Shown: positions 33,433 to 42,634, numbered from the stretch's first letter. The stretch: DNA of 42,718 nt from Chlorobium sp. (GCA_028280025.1 JANQMO010000007.1:1-42718), one strand, 5' to 3'. Notes: generated by a model from the letters alone, not told the origin. Numbers and translations: made by a program.

Positions 33433-34674
33433 ATGTCATCTAAATCTATTTTAATTGTCGGAGGCGGTATCAGCGGGATCACGACCGCAGTCGAGGCTGC
33501 GGAGGTCGGTTACAATACGGTCCTGGTCGAGAAGAATGCTTACCTTGGCGGCAGGGTCGCCCAGTTGAACAAGTATTTCCCGAAACTATGCCCGCCTTAT
33601 TGCGGCCTGGAGATGAATCTCCGCCGCATCAAGCCCAACCCGAAAATCACCGTGTATACGATGACCGAGGTTGAATCGGTCAGCGGTACCGAGGGAAACT
33701 ACACGGCCACTCTCAAGGTCAGTCCCCGATATGTCAACGAAAAATGTACTGCCTGCAATGCCTGTGCCGAGGCATGCCCGGTAGAGACATCGAACGACTT
33801 CAACTTTGGCATGGACAAGGTCAAGGCAATCCATCTGCCTCATGAGATGGCCTATCCGATGCGGTATGTCCTCGACAAGGATGTGTGCACGGATTCATCC
33901 TGTGACGCCTGTGTCAAGGCCTGCAAGTACGACGCTATCGATCTGGGCATGAAGCCTGAAACCGTCGAACTTACCGTTGGGAGTATTGTCTATGCGACAG
34001 GCTGGAATCCCTATCAGGCCGAAAAGATGGATAATCTTGGATACGGCACGGTCAAAAACGTTGTTACCAACATGATGATGGAACGGCTCGCTTCACCCAA
34101 CGGGCCGACAAAAGGCAAGATTCTGCGCCCGTCGGACAAGAAAGAGGCCAAAAAGGTCGTTTTCGTTCAGTGCGCCGGATCGAGGGACGAAAATCACCTC
34201 AACTACTGCTCGGCGATCTGCTGCATGGCATCGCTCAAGCAGGCGACCTATGTCAGGGATCAGTATCCTGACTCGGAGGTCGTTGTCGCCTACATCGATC
34301 TGAGGGCACCGGGTAAATACGAGGATTTCCTCAACAAGGTGGATGCTGACGAAAAGATCACGCTCATGAAAGGCAAGGTTGCCAAGATAGAGGAGGATCC
34401 GGCAACAGGAGGCGTCATCCTGACCGCCGAGGATGTTGAAGGCGGCGGCAAGATCTACGAAAAAGCGGATATGGCGGTTCTTGCGACAGGTATGGTGTCG
34501 TCGGTTACGCAAAACAGCGTTCTGCAGTTCGAGGAAAACGGGTTCATCGTCTCGGGTACGTCAGCCGGTATTTATTCGACCGGCGTGGCCAAAAGGCCTT
34601 CGGATGTGACAACATCCATACAGGATGCTACCGGGACGGCATTGAAAAGCATTCAAAGTCTGGTGAGGAGTTAA
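33433..34674 (+). CDS. qmoA: QmoA, HdrA-like FAD/iron-sulfur subunit of Qmo
   Basis: This 413-residue HdrA-like flavoprotein has the FAD motif LIVGGGISGITTAVEA at the N-terminus and RVAQLNKYFPKLCPPYCGLE. Two complete cysteine sets for [4Fe-4S] clusters are seen: Cys105/108/111/115 and Cys142/147/150/154. An HdrA-type cluster region follows with VQCAGSRDENHLNYCSAICC. Qmo takes electrons from AprBA and passes them to quinone at the cytoplasmic membrane. It starts the qmoABC run, 253 bases after aprA. Confidence 0.95.
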   Translation: MSSKSILIVGGGISGITTAVEAAEVGYNTVLVEKNAYLGGRVAQLNKYFPKLCPPYCGLEMNLRRIKPNPKITVYTMTEVESVSGTEGNYTATLKVSPRYVNEKCTACNACAEACPVETSNDFNFGMDKVKAIHLPHEMAYPMRYVLDKDVCTDSSCDACVKACKYDAIDLGMKPETVELTVGSIVYATGWNPYQAEKMDNLGYGTVKNVVTNMMMERLASPNGPTKGKILRPSDKKEAKKVVFVQCAGSRDENHLNYCSAICCMASLKQATYVRDQYPDSEVVVAYIDLRAPGKYEDFLNKVDADEKITLMKGKVAKIEEDPATGGVILTAEDVEGGGKIYEKADMAVLATGMVSSVTQNSVLQFEENGFIVSGTSAGIYSTGVAKRPSDVTTSIQDATGTALKSIQSLVRS

Positions 34675-34677
34675 ACT

Positions 34678-36930
34678 ATGGCGGATGAAAAGAAAATAGG
34701 CGTCTATCTTTGCAGCGACTGCGGTATCGGTGAGGCTCTTGACCTCGACGAACTTGAAAAGGTCGCAACAAGCGAATTCAAGGTACCTGTCTGTAAAAAG
34801 CATCCATTCCTCTGCAGCCGTGAAGGGGCTCAGGTCATCAAGGACGACCTCAACAGCGGCGAGGTCGACAAGGTTGTCATCGCCGCATGTTCACCGCGGG
34901 TGAATACCGATGTTTTCGGTTTTGATCCGCTGAAACATGTCGTCGAACGGGTCAATCTTCGTGAGCAGGTCGTGTGGTCCCAGCCTTCCGGTGAGGACGA
35001 TAAGGAGCCGACGCAGATGATGGCTGCCGATTACCTGAGAATGGGAATTACCAAGGCCGAAAAATCCGAAGTTCCTGAACCAAAAATAGCCGATGTCTCG
35101 CGCACTGTCCTTGTTGTCGGCGGCGGCGTGACAGGTCTTACCTCGGCAATCGAGGCTTCAGCGGCCGGCTACAAGGTCGTTCTCGTGGAAAAAAGCGGTG
35201 AGCTGGGCGGATGGGCGAAAAAAATGTACAGGATATTTCCTTCCAAGCCCCCGTTTGCCGAGCTCGAGCAGCCGACGATTGCCGCAAAGATCGAGGCAGC
35301 AAAGCATGACGACAATATCACCATCCATACCGGTACCACAATATCGTCGATCGAAGGCGGACCCGGCGAGTACAAGGTTACCATCGATCGTAACGGTACA
35401 TCCGAGACCTTCGATGCCGGTTCGATTGTCCTTGCCACCGGCTGGAAGCCATATGATGCGAACAGGCTCGACAATCTCGGCTACGGCAGGTATAAGAACG
35501 TCGTGACGAACCTCGAAATGGAGGAGCTTGTCACCAAAGGCAACGGCAAGGTGCTCCGGCCGTCGGATAACAAGCCGGTGAAAAATGTGGTTTTTATGCA
35601 GTGCGCCGGACAGCGGGATGAGAATCATGTGCCCTACTGTTCGACAGTCTGCTGCAACGTGTCGCTCAAACAGGCAAAATATGTCCGCGAGTCGGATCCC
35701 GATGCGGGAGCATTTATTATCTACAAGGACATGCGGACGATGGGCCTGTACGAAAATTTCTATAAATCCGTTCAGGACGATGAAGGTATATTCCTGTCCA
35801 AGGGAGAAATACTCAACATCGAAGAGGCTTCGAACGGCGCGCTGCATGTCACGGTCGATAACCAGCTCCTCGACAGGAAAATGACCGTCGAAGCCGACAT
35901 GGTCGTTCTGGCGACCGGTATGGTTTCCAGCATGGTTCCGGACGACAAGGCGGTCAACAACCTTACGCCCGAGTATATCGGGAATATCGTCAAAAAGGAA
36001 ACCGAGGACGGTGAGATCGAGGCGCTCGAGCCCGAAAGCCTTATCCTGAACCTCCAGTACCGCCAGGGGCCTGAAATGCCTCACCTCAAATACGGTTTTC
36101 CCGATTCGCATTTCATCTGTTTTCCCTACGAAACACGACGGACCGGTATTTATTCAGCAGGGGCGGTGCGTCATCCCATGGATGCGGTCCAGGCTACGGC
36201 TGACGCGACCGGTGCGGCGCTCAAGGCTATACAGTGTATGGAGCTGACTGCGCAGGGCAGGGCCGTGCATCCGAGGACATGGGACATGACCTATCCTGAG
36301 ATCCGGTTCGAGAGCTGTACCCAGTGCCGGAGATGTACTGTTGAGTGTCCGTTCGGCGCCTATAATGAAAAAGATGACGGCACGCCGCTCGAATTCCCGT
36401 CCCGCTGCCGCCGCTGCGGCGTCTGTATGGGTGCCTGCCCGCAGAGGGTCATTGCGTTCAAGGACTACAGTGTCGATATGATTTCATCGATCCTGAAGTC
36501 TATAGAGGTTCCCGACGAAGGTACCTTCATTCTCGGATTCGTGTGCGAAAACGACGCATATCCTGCATTCGACATGGCGGGCCTGAACAGGATGGAGCTC
36601 AATTCCAATGTCAGGCTGATCCCGCTTCGATGCCTTGGCGGCCTGAACCTTGTCTGGGTTGCCGATGCACTTTCGAGAGGTATTGACGGTATACTGCTTC
36701 TCGGCTGCAAGTATGGGGACGATTACCAGTGTCACTATGTCAAGGGCAGCCAGATGGCAAACGAGAGGCTTGGAAAGGTTCAGGAAACGCTCGATCGCCT
36801 GATGCTCGAAGCCGAGAGGGTGGAGCAGGTACAACTTGCCATCAATGACTGGGAAAAACTGCCCGTGATTATCAACGAGTTCGTGGAGAAGATCGACGAA
36901 ATCGGAGAAAATCCGTATAAGGGATTCTAA
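34678..36930 (+). CDS. qmoB: QmoB, HdrA/MvhD fusion subunit of Qmo
   Basis: This 750-residue fusion has three parts. An N-terminal HdrA-like part includes SDCGIGEALD near the start, VVGGGVTGLTSAIEA at about 145 and the MQCAGQRDENHVPYCSTVCC cluster site. A ferredoxin domain carries two [4Fe-4S] sets beginning at Cys547 and Cys577. A C-terminal MvhD-like [2Fe-2S] domain (about 615-745) has VCENDAYPA, IPLRCLGGLN and LLGCKYGDDYQCHY. It starts 3 bases after qmoA. It moves electrons between the two flavins and QmoC. Confidence 0.95.
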   Translation: MADEKKIGVYLCSDCGIGEALDLDELEKVATSEFKVPVCKKHPFLCSREGAQVIKDDLNSGEVDKVVIAACSPRVNTDVFGFDPLKHVVERVNLREQVVWSQPSGEDDKEPTQMMAADYLRMGITKAEKSEVPEPKIADVSRTVLVVGGGVTGLTSAIEASAAGYKVVLVEKSGELGGWAKKMYRIFPSKPPFAELEQPTIAAKIEAAKHDDNITIHTGTTISSIEGGPGEYKVTIDRNGTSETFDAGSIVLATGWKPYDANRLDNLGYGRYKNVVTNLEMEELVTKGNGKVLRPSDNKPVKNVVFMQCAGQRDENHVPYCSTVCCNVSLKQAKYVRESDPDAGAFIIYKDMRTMGLYENFYKSVQDDEGIFLSKGEILNIEEASNGALHVTVDNQLLDRKMTVEADMVVLATGMVSSMVPDDKAVNNLTPEYIGNIVKKETEDGEIEALEPESLILNLQYRQGPEMPHLKYGFPDSHFICFPYETRRTGIYSAGAVRHPMDAVQATADATGAALKAIQCMELTAQGRAVHPRTWDMTYPEIRFESCTQCRRCTVECPFGAYNEKDDGTPLEFPSRCRRCGVCMGACPQRVIAFKDYSVDMISSILKSIEVPDEGTFILGFVCENDAYPAFDMAGLNRMELNSNVRLIPLRCLGGLNLVWVADALSRGIDGILLLGCKYGDDYQCHYVKGSQMANERLGKVQETLDRLMLEAERVEQVQLAINDWEKLPVIINEFVEKIDEIGENPYKGF

Positions 36931-37048
36931 CAATAACAACTGCAGGCAGCGGCGTGCGACGTTACAGACTGAGCTCTCTTTCGAGGAAGCCTGACGTAGC
37001 GGAGATGTTGCTGCCAACGTTCACAGCTGATAAATGTGGAGGTAATAC

Positions 37049-38224
37049 ATGGCTGACAAGACTGTATTTACACCGGATGTAAAGTTTGTCAGGGAACTGA
37101 AAGAGGCCGGTGCCGATACAATGAAAAAGTGTTATCAGTGCGCCACCTGTTCGGTCATCTGTCCGTTGTCCCCTGACGACAAGCCGTTTCCGAGAAAAGA
37201 GATGGTCATGGCACAGTGGGGCCTGAAGGATGAACTTGTCAAAAGCGCCGATATATGGCTTTGCCATAACTGCAATGACTGTTCGAAATACTGTCCCAGG
37301 GGGGCAAAACCCGGCGACGTGCTATCCATTCTGCGCAAAAGCGTGATCCAGGAGAACGCGTTTCCGAAGTTCATGGGAACAATTGCCGGTGAACCCAAAA
37401 ATATCTGGCAGGCACTCCTGATACCGGTCGTTCTGTTCCTCCTGGTGCTTGGGGTAACAGGGCATCTTAACATCCCTGAAGGCGAGATTGTGTTCTCCAA
37501 GTTTTTCCCCGTGCACTACATCGACCAGATCTTTGTGCCGCTTACCGGTCTTGCGGTTGTTCTGTTCGGGTTCAGCATCACAAGGTTCTGGAAGAACCTT
37601 TCCGAAGGTTCCGATCTCAAGCCGAAAGCGGAGTTTCTGCCGAGTTTCATTGAAACCCTGAAGGAGATCATGACCCACTCGAAGTTCAAGAAGTGTGATG
37701 AAAACAAGGATCGTTCGACAGCGCACATGCTTGTCTTCTACGGTTTTATCGGTCTTGCGATCACGACTGCATGGGCGGTGTTCAACCTTTACGTACTTAA
37801 TTGGGAATCGCCCTACCCGGCAAACGATCCCGATGTCGTTGCATTGTTCGGCTCTGAAACGATTCCGATGATACTGAAGGTTGTCTTCAAGCTGTTTGCC
37901 AATGTCAGCGCCCTTGCGCTTCTGGTGGGCGGTAGCCTGGTGATTGCCAACAGGATGAAAGAAAGAGGGGTCGATACGGTTACATCATCGTTCGACTGGG
38001 TATTTGCAGGGATGGTGCTCTTTGTCGGTGCTTCCGGCATGCTTGCACAGATGTTCAGGGTTGCCGACTTTCCTCCGATGATCGCGTATGCAACGTACTT
38101 CCTGCACCTGGTGGCGGCATTTTTCATCATCATCTACATGCCGTACTCGAAACTGGCGCATTTTGTCTACAGAACGGTTGCGATAACCTATACCAAGATG
38201 CAGAAACGTGATGTCGAGGTGTAA
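37049..38224 (+). CDS. qmoC: QmoC, membrane-bound quinone-reactive subunit of Qmo
   Basis: This 391-residue protein joins an HdrC-like N-terminus with Cys28/31/34/38 and a second set CHNCNDCSKYCP (about 72-83) to an HdrE/DsrM-like membrane part with about six helices. Histidines in the helices are candidate heme b ligands. It passes electrons from QmoAB to menaquinone-type quinone. A 118-base gap with no seen element separates it from qmoB; TGGAGG precedes the ATG. A strong terminator follows. Confidence 0.94.
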   Translation: MADKTVFTPDVKFVRELKEAGADTMKKCYQCATCSVICPLSPDDKPFPRKEMVMAQWGLKDELVKSADIWLCHNCNDCSKYCPRGAKPGDVLSILRKSVIQENAFPKFMGTIAGEPKNIWQALLIPVVLFLLVLGVTGHLNIPEGEIVFSKFFPVHYIDQIFVPLTGLAVVLFGFSITRFWKNLSEGSDLKPKAEFLPSFIETLKEIMTHSKFKKCDENKDRSTAHMLVFYGFIGLAITTAWAVFNLYVLNWESPYPANDPDVVALFGSETIPMILKVVFKLFANVSALALLVGGSLVIANRMKERGVDTVTSSFDWVFAGMVLFVGASGMLAQMFRVADFPPMIAYATYFLHLVAAFFIIIYMPYSKLAHFVYRTVAITYTKMQKRDVEV

Positions 38225-38258
38225 AGGGAGAGCTGAGAAAGGAGTATTTTGATGCATG

Positions 38259-38292
38259 CAGGGATCGTCGTATCGGCGATCCCTGTTTTTTT
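38259..38292 (+). terminator. Terminator after qmoC
   Basis: CAGGGATCG pairs with CGATCCCTG around TCGTATCGG and is followed directly by seven T residues. This is a textbook intrinsic terminator 35 bases after the qmoC stop. Confidence 0.93.
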
Positions 38293-38304
38293 ATTCTTTT
38301 CTGT

Positions 38305-38601
38305 TTATTCCTCGACGATCTGGCCTTTCAGCCCATCGGGTGAAAAGACACACATTGCTTCAAAGACTCCGTTATCGGGGTAGCACATGCACCGGTATGA
38401 GGCAATCTTGTTGTAGTTCTCTTTGAGGTTACTCCAGCCGTTGGCATACAGGCTGCAGTCGTCGTTGAAGCACATATAGAAATATGGTGTACAGAAACCG
38501 AGGCCGTCTCCGATGTTGAAGGGGGGAGGTTCACACTTTTTCATTGTTGTTCCGCAATGGGGGCATGCCGGCGCTTCCTTGATTTTCATGGTATTTCTCA
38601 T
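38305..38601 (-). CDS. Zinc-ribbon protein of unknown function
   Basis: This protein of about 98 residues carries CPHCGTTMKKCEPP near the start, then CTPYFYMCFNDDC and a later CMCYPDNG, so it probably binds one or two zinc ions, in the style of the Ogr/Delta zinc-finger group. It is convergent with qmoC and divergent from the YkgJ-like gene. ATG codons at 38601 and 38589 are both possible starts; neither has a clear ribosome site. The longer frame to 38901 overlaps the next gene and is unlikely. Confidence 0.75.
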   Translation of the reverse strand: MRNTMKIKEAPACPHCGTTMKKCEPPPFNIGDGLGFCTPYFYMCFNDDCSLYANGWSNLKENYNKIASYRCMCYPDNGVFEAMCVFSPDGLKGQIVEE

Positions 38602-38761
38602 TAAGTCATAATTTGGGTATGTTGGTCGCTGCAAACGTATGATACTGCAACTATGCGGTCTCTGCAACACTGGGAATCTAACATTCCCCCATGTTTTATG
38701 GTTCCCGATATCGCCGGCCGGTTTGGCTGATGTACAATAACGATAACGAGGAGAAGAGAGA

Positions 38762-39535
38762 ATGGAGAATATTTTAAACAAGATCGGTGTCAATCTCGAT
38801 GAAGAGTCAAGGCTGACCAATGACAGCACGTTTTGTTTCGGCTGCCACCAGGACGTGCCATGTTTCAACGACTGCTGTAAGGAACTTGACATTTTTCTCA
38901 CACCCTACGATGTGCTGAGGATGAAAAACCGTCTGGGTATCAGCTCGGCGGAGTTCATTTCGGACTATACCGAACCGGTCATACATGGTGAATCGAAACT
39001 GCCGTTTCTCAAGCTCAAACTCGGAGAATCGGGAACGTGCAGATTTGTCGGAGAAGACGGCTGCTCTATTTATGAAGACCGGCCTCTTGCCTGCAGGTAT
39101 TATCCGATCGGGTTTGGTATTTACAAGAATGAAGCTTCCGGCGGCAGTGATTTCTATTTCCTGATCCGTGAAGAGCATTGCAAGGGTTTTATGGAGCCTC
39201 AGGAGTGGAAGGTATCCGAGTGGCGAAAGGCACAGGATATCGACGTCTATGACGATAACAACAAGGGCTGGATGGATATTATCCTGGACAAGAAAATGTA
39301 CAGTCCCGATCTTGAACCGGATGAGAAAAGCCTGAAAATGTTCTTTATGGGCAGTTACGAGATTGATTCGTTCCGTTCATTTGTCTTCGAAAGCAGGTTC
39401 CTTGAAATCTTCGAGGTCGATGAAGCAGAACAGGAGACGCTGCGAAGCGATGAAACGGAACTCATGAAGTTTGCCCATAAATGGCTGCAGTATGCTTTGT
39501 TCAGGAAACCTACCATGAGAATGCGAGGGAAGTAA
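38762..39535 (+). CDS. YkgJ-family cysteine-cluster protein
   Basis: This 257-residue protein has the N-terminal cysteine cluster CFGCHQDVPCFNDCCKELDI followed by LTPYDVLRMKNRLGISSAEF and CRFVGEDGCSIYEDRPLACRYYPIG, the pattern of the YkgJ/UPF0153 family, which likely binds zinc or an iron-sulfur cluster. Function in this family is not settled. The C-terminal 90 residues are acidic and not recognised. It starts 160 bases from the divergent zinc-ribbon gene. Confidence 0.88.
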   Translation: MENILNKIGVNLDEESRLTNDSTFCFGCHQDVPCFNDCCKELDIFLTPYDVLRMKNRLGISSAEFISDYTEPVIHGESKLPFLKLKLGESGTCRFVGEDGCSIYEDRPLACRYYPIGFGIYKNEASGGSDFYFLIREEHCKGFMEPQEWKVSEWRKAQDIDVYDDNNKGWMDIILDKKMYSPDLEPDEKSLKMFFMGSYEIDSFRSFVFESRFLEIFEVDEAEQETLRSDETELMKFAHKWLQYALFRKPTMRMRGK

Positions 39536-39572
39536 ACCCCTGGTGAAGCAGAAGGGAAGATATTGCGCAAGA

Positions 39573-39614
39573 ACAGGGGCGACCGTCAAAATGGGGATCG
39601 CCCCTGTGGTTTTA
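39573..39614 (+). terminator. Terminator after YkgJ-like gene
   Basis: ACAGGGGCGA pairs perfectly with TCGCCCCTGT around a 15-base loop and is followed by GGTTTTA. It lies between two converging genes (the YkgJ-like gene and the DsrE-like gene at 39664-40029). Confidence 0.8.
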
Positions 39615-39663
39615 CTCCTGCTTTCCTGCGGGATGAGGTCCGGTGACGCGATCAAGGTTCATG

Positions 39664-40029
39664 TTAATAGTTGACAACGGATGTTGCCGACAGCACTTCA
39701 GCAGCCAGTGTTCCTGCAGCGGCAACTTCTGAACCATCGACAGCCGTATCCATCGTGATACCTCTTTCTTTAAGACACGGGGAGCATAGATAGAGCGAGC
39801 CGTCCATTTCCATGAACGTATCAAGCAGCTCTTTCAAGGGTGCAAGGCCTTCGGCCGTGACTTTTTCCGCTTCACCTTTTTTGGCGAGAGTAACTGCGTT
39901 TGACTGCATGAATATCACGACTTTCGTATCGAGGGCCTGGCAGGCTGTCGCAAGGACAAGCGGAAGGGTTGCTTTTTCAGGATTTTCGGGACCGACCGTA
40001 GTGATGATGACAAGTTTCTGATTCTCCAT
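39664..40029 (-). CDS. DsrE-family protein with CSPC motif
   Basis: This 121-residue small protein has a DsrE-like fold pattern: VIITTVGPENPEKATLPLVLA at the N-terminus, VVIFMQSNAVTLA in the middle, and the likely active loop LCSPCLKERGI with Cys82 and Cys85. Such proteins are often found near sulfur or redox genes and are thought to handle persulfide, but no reaction is established. It stands alone on the minus strand between the YkgJ-like gene and mutS2. Confidence 0.85.
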   Translation of the reverse strand: MENQKLVIITTVGPENPEKATLPLVLATACQALDTKVVIFMQSNAVTLAKKGEAEKVTAEGLAPLKELLDTFMEMDGSLYLCSPCLKERGITMDTAVDGSEVAAAGTLAAEVLSATSVVNY

Positions 40030-40131
40030 GGTTCTGTTTTTTTTAGATTGGTTGCAGCGCGAGAAACATAGACACGTAATATACGGCTACCGGACGCTAT
40101 TTCCATCGCAAAGCGATGCGGGATTGTAACG

Positions 40132-42519
40132 GTGGATATGTCGATTGAAAGAAATATGGACATGGACAACGGGACAAAATGCAAACTGGAGTATGACAAG
40201 ATCGTCGAATATGCCTCTTCCTTTTGCCTTTCCGATATGGGCAGGGAGGAACTTGCCGGGAGAGTACCGGTTGCGGATCCGGCAATACTTGAGGAGGAAC
40301 TGACGAGGGTCCTTGAACTACGGAAATTTCTCGAAGAAGGTAATTCCCTTCCTTTTGCCGTTCTACCGGATACAGGAGATATCCTTGGCAAGCTCGATAC
40401 GGCCGATACATGTCTGGAACCGAAAGAACTGCTCGATATTCATGATCTCCTGCTGGCATCGGTACAGCTTCGCAAATGGATGTTCCAGCATCGTGCGATC
40501 TATCCCCGGCTCAATGACCTGACCATTCAGCTCTGGCTCGAGAAGTCACTTCAGTACGAGATCACGCGGGTCGTCGACCAGCAGGTGCAGGTCCGCGATA
40601 CGGCAAGCGACGGTCTTTTTTCCATCAGGAGGGAGCTCAACGAAAAGAGGGAGGCGCTTCGGAGAAAAATGGGTCGACTGTTGAAACGCTGCCGGGAAAA
40701 CGGATGGCTGATGGACGAGACCGTCGCCATGAAAAACAGCCGGCTTGTGCTCGGGCTCAGGGTAGAGTACAAGTACAAGCTTCCCGGTTTTATCCAGGAC
40801 TACTCCGATACCGGACAGACGGTGTTTATCGAGCCGGCCGAAACGCTTGAAATGAGCAACAGGATCCAGGAGCTCGAGATCAGCGAGCGAAGGGAAGTGG
40901 AGCGTATACTCAGGGAAACGACGGCGCGCATAAGAGAGGAGCGGGAAAACGTTGAGCACAACCAGATGCTGATGGCTCGGTTCGATTCCCTTTACGGCAG
41001 GGCCAGGACTGCCCTCGAGACCGGTTCGGTCCTGCCGCAGATCGGAACCGGAAGGAAACTGCACATTATCAGGGGATATCATCCATGGCTCCTTGTCACG
41101 CACCGCAAAAAAAACGAAGAGGTATTCCCGCTCGACATGGAACTTGACGAACAGGAGCAGGTGCTTGTCATTTCCGGCCCGAATGCCGGCGGGAAGTCGG
41201 TTGCGATGAAAACTGTCGGGCTTCTGGGGTGTATGCTGGTTCACGGTTTCCTTCTGCCGTGCAGCGAAAGTTCTGTGTTTCCCCTCTTTAACGGGATTTT
41301 CATCGAGATCGGCGACGAACAGTCGATCGAAAACGACCTGTCGACGTTCAGTTCTCATCTCGAACATATCCGGACGATCCTCGCGGTGTCAACCGGAGCA
41401 TCTCTTGTGCTTATCGATGAACTTTGCTCCGGAACGGATGTCGAAGAAGGGAGCGCCATTGCCAGGGCGGTTATAGAAGAACTGCTCGATAAGGGAGCGA
41501 AGGTTGTCGTCACCACGCATATCGGCGAACTGAAAGCCTATGCCCATGAGCGGGACGGTGTGGTTAACGGGGCAATGGCGTTTGACCGTGCCTCGCTCAG
41601 TCCTTCGTTCAGCTTCAATAAAGGGATCCCGGGCAGCAGCTTTGCGTTTGCCATGATGCAGCGCATGGGTTTCAGTCCCGGTGTTCTGAGACGTGCTGAA
41701 GCGTATCTCGACAAAGAGCGGCAGAGTTTCGGGAATATGCTTGACGATCTCAGAGCGGCCATGGAAGAGAACGATGCGTTGAAAAAAACACTCGATGAGG
41801 AACGTCAAGCGCTCGACGTCGAGCGAGAGCGCATTCGAGGCTTGAGCGATGAGCTGAAAAAGCGGGAAAGGGAGATGCAGACAACCCTTCGAAAGGAAAC
41901 GGTACGTGAAATCGAAAAAGCGAAAAAAGCGATTCGTGATATTGTGCACGACGTGAAGAAACAACCGGAACGGGAAATGGTTGACAATGCCCGGAACGTA
42001 CTCGAGAAACGCAAAAGAGCCCTGCAGATACAGGAAGAGGAACATGCCGGGGAGGAACGTGCTTCTCTTCTTCGGGATACGTCAATTCATGAGGGTGATA
42101 CGGTTCGCATGCTTTCAACCAACACGACAGGAGAGGTCGTGTCGATTTCCGGGGAAGAGGTCCTTGTGCAGTGCGGTACGTTTCGCCTGTCGACGTCGCT
42201 GAAAAATGTCGAGAAAATCTCGAAAAAGAAGGTGAAAAAGCTCGGCAGGGCTGTGCCGTCGGCTTCGGTGTCGACGCTGGAATCTACCAGACTCGATCTG
42301 CGCGGCCTGACCGGTGACGAGGCGATCAGCGAAATCGAGCGGTTTATCGACAAGCTGAGGCTGAACCGGATCGGCCAGGCAACGATCGTACACGGCAAGG
42401 GTACGGGGGCGCTTCGGCAGAGGGTTGCAGAATGCCTGAAAAAACATCCGGCCGTAAAGAGCTTCCGGCTCGAAGACTGGTCGGAAGGAGGCGTGGGGGT
42501 GACGATTGTTGAAGTATAG
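40132..42519 (+). CDS. mutS2: Endonuclease MutS2 with Smr domain
   Basis: This MutS2-family protein of up to 795 residues acts on branched DNA or stalled ribosomes, depending on the species studied. It has the MutS core with Walker A GPNAGGKSVAMKT near 353, Walker B LVLIDELCSGTD near 423 and TTHIGELKAYA. A long charged coiled coil follows (about 530-650), then a C-terminal Smr nuclease domain (about 720-795) with LDLRGLTGDEA and HGKGTGALR. The start is unsettled: GTG at 40132, ATG at 40138 or ATG at 40156. Confidence 0.93.
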   Translation: MDMSIERNMDMDNGTKCKLEYDKIVEYASSFCLSDMGREELAGRVPVADPAILEEELTRVLELRKFLEEGNSLPFAVLPDTGDILGKLDTADTCLEPKELLDIHDLLLASVQLRKWMFQHRAIYPRLNDLTIQLWLEKSLQYEITRVVDQQVQVRDTASDGLFSIRRELNEKREALRRKMGRLLKRCRENGWLMDETVAMKNSRLVLGLRVEYKYKLPGFIQDYSDTGQTVFIEPAETLEMSNRIQELEISERREVERILRETTARIREERENVEHNQMLMARFDSLYGRARTALETGSVLPQIGTGRKLHIIRGYHPWLLVTHRKKNEEVFPLDMELDEQEQVLVISGPNAGGKSVAMKTVGLLGCMLVHGFLLPCSESSVFPLFNGIFIEIGDEQSIENDLSTFSSHLEHIRTILAVSTGASLVLIDELCSGTDVEEGSAIARAVIEELLDKGAKVVVTTHIGELKAYAHERDGVVNGAMAFDRASLSPSFSFNKGIPGSSFAFAMMQRMGFSPGVLRRAEAYLDKERQSFGNMLDDLRAAMEENDALKKTLDEERQALDVERERIRGLSDELKKREREMQTTLRKETVREIEKAKKAIRDIVHDVKKQPEREMVDNARNVLEKRKRALQIQEEEHAGEERASLLRDTSIHEGDTVRMLSTNTTGEVVSISGEEVLVQCGTFRLSTSLKNVEKISKKKVKKLGRAVPSASVSTLESTRLDLRGLTGDEAISEIERFIDKLRLNRIGQATIVHGKGTGALRQRVAECLKKHPAVKSFRLEDWSEGGVGVTIVEV

Positions 42520-42632
42520 TGAATAGGTAGTAGGTAGTAGGGAATAGGGCAAACACAAGAAAAAAGGCGTCAGGAGTAGCTCACTTCGTTTCTCAGGAGC
42601 ATGATTTAAGTGCTGAGCAATGAGGTAGTATG
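42520..42632 (+). repeat. Composite intergenic repeat, copy E
   Basis: After mutS2 the sequence repeats modules seen elsewhere: AATAGGTAGTAGGTAGTAGG at 42522-42541, GGAGTAGCTCACTTCGTTTC at 42573-42592 and GCATGATTTAAGTGCTGAGC at 42599-42618. No gene is seen between here and the window end. Confidence 0.75.
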
Positions 42633-42634
42633 TT

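Noticed and set aside
38253..38384. Possible 43-codon frame with a ribosome-like AAAGGAG starting at 38253
   Set aside because: It reads through the strong qmoC terminator and overlaps the convergent zinc-ribbon gene, so translation is unlikely.
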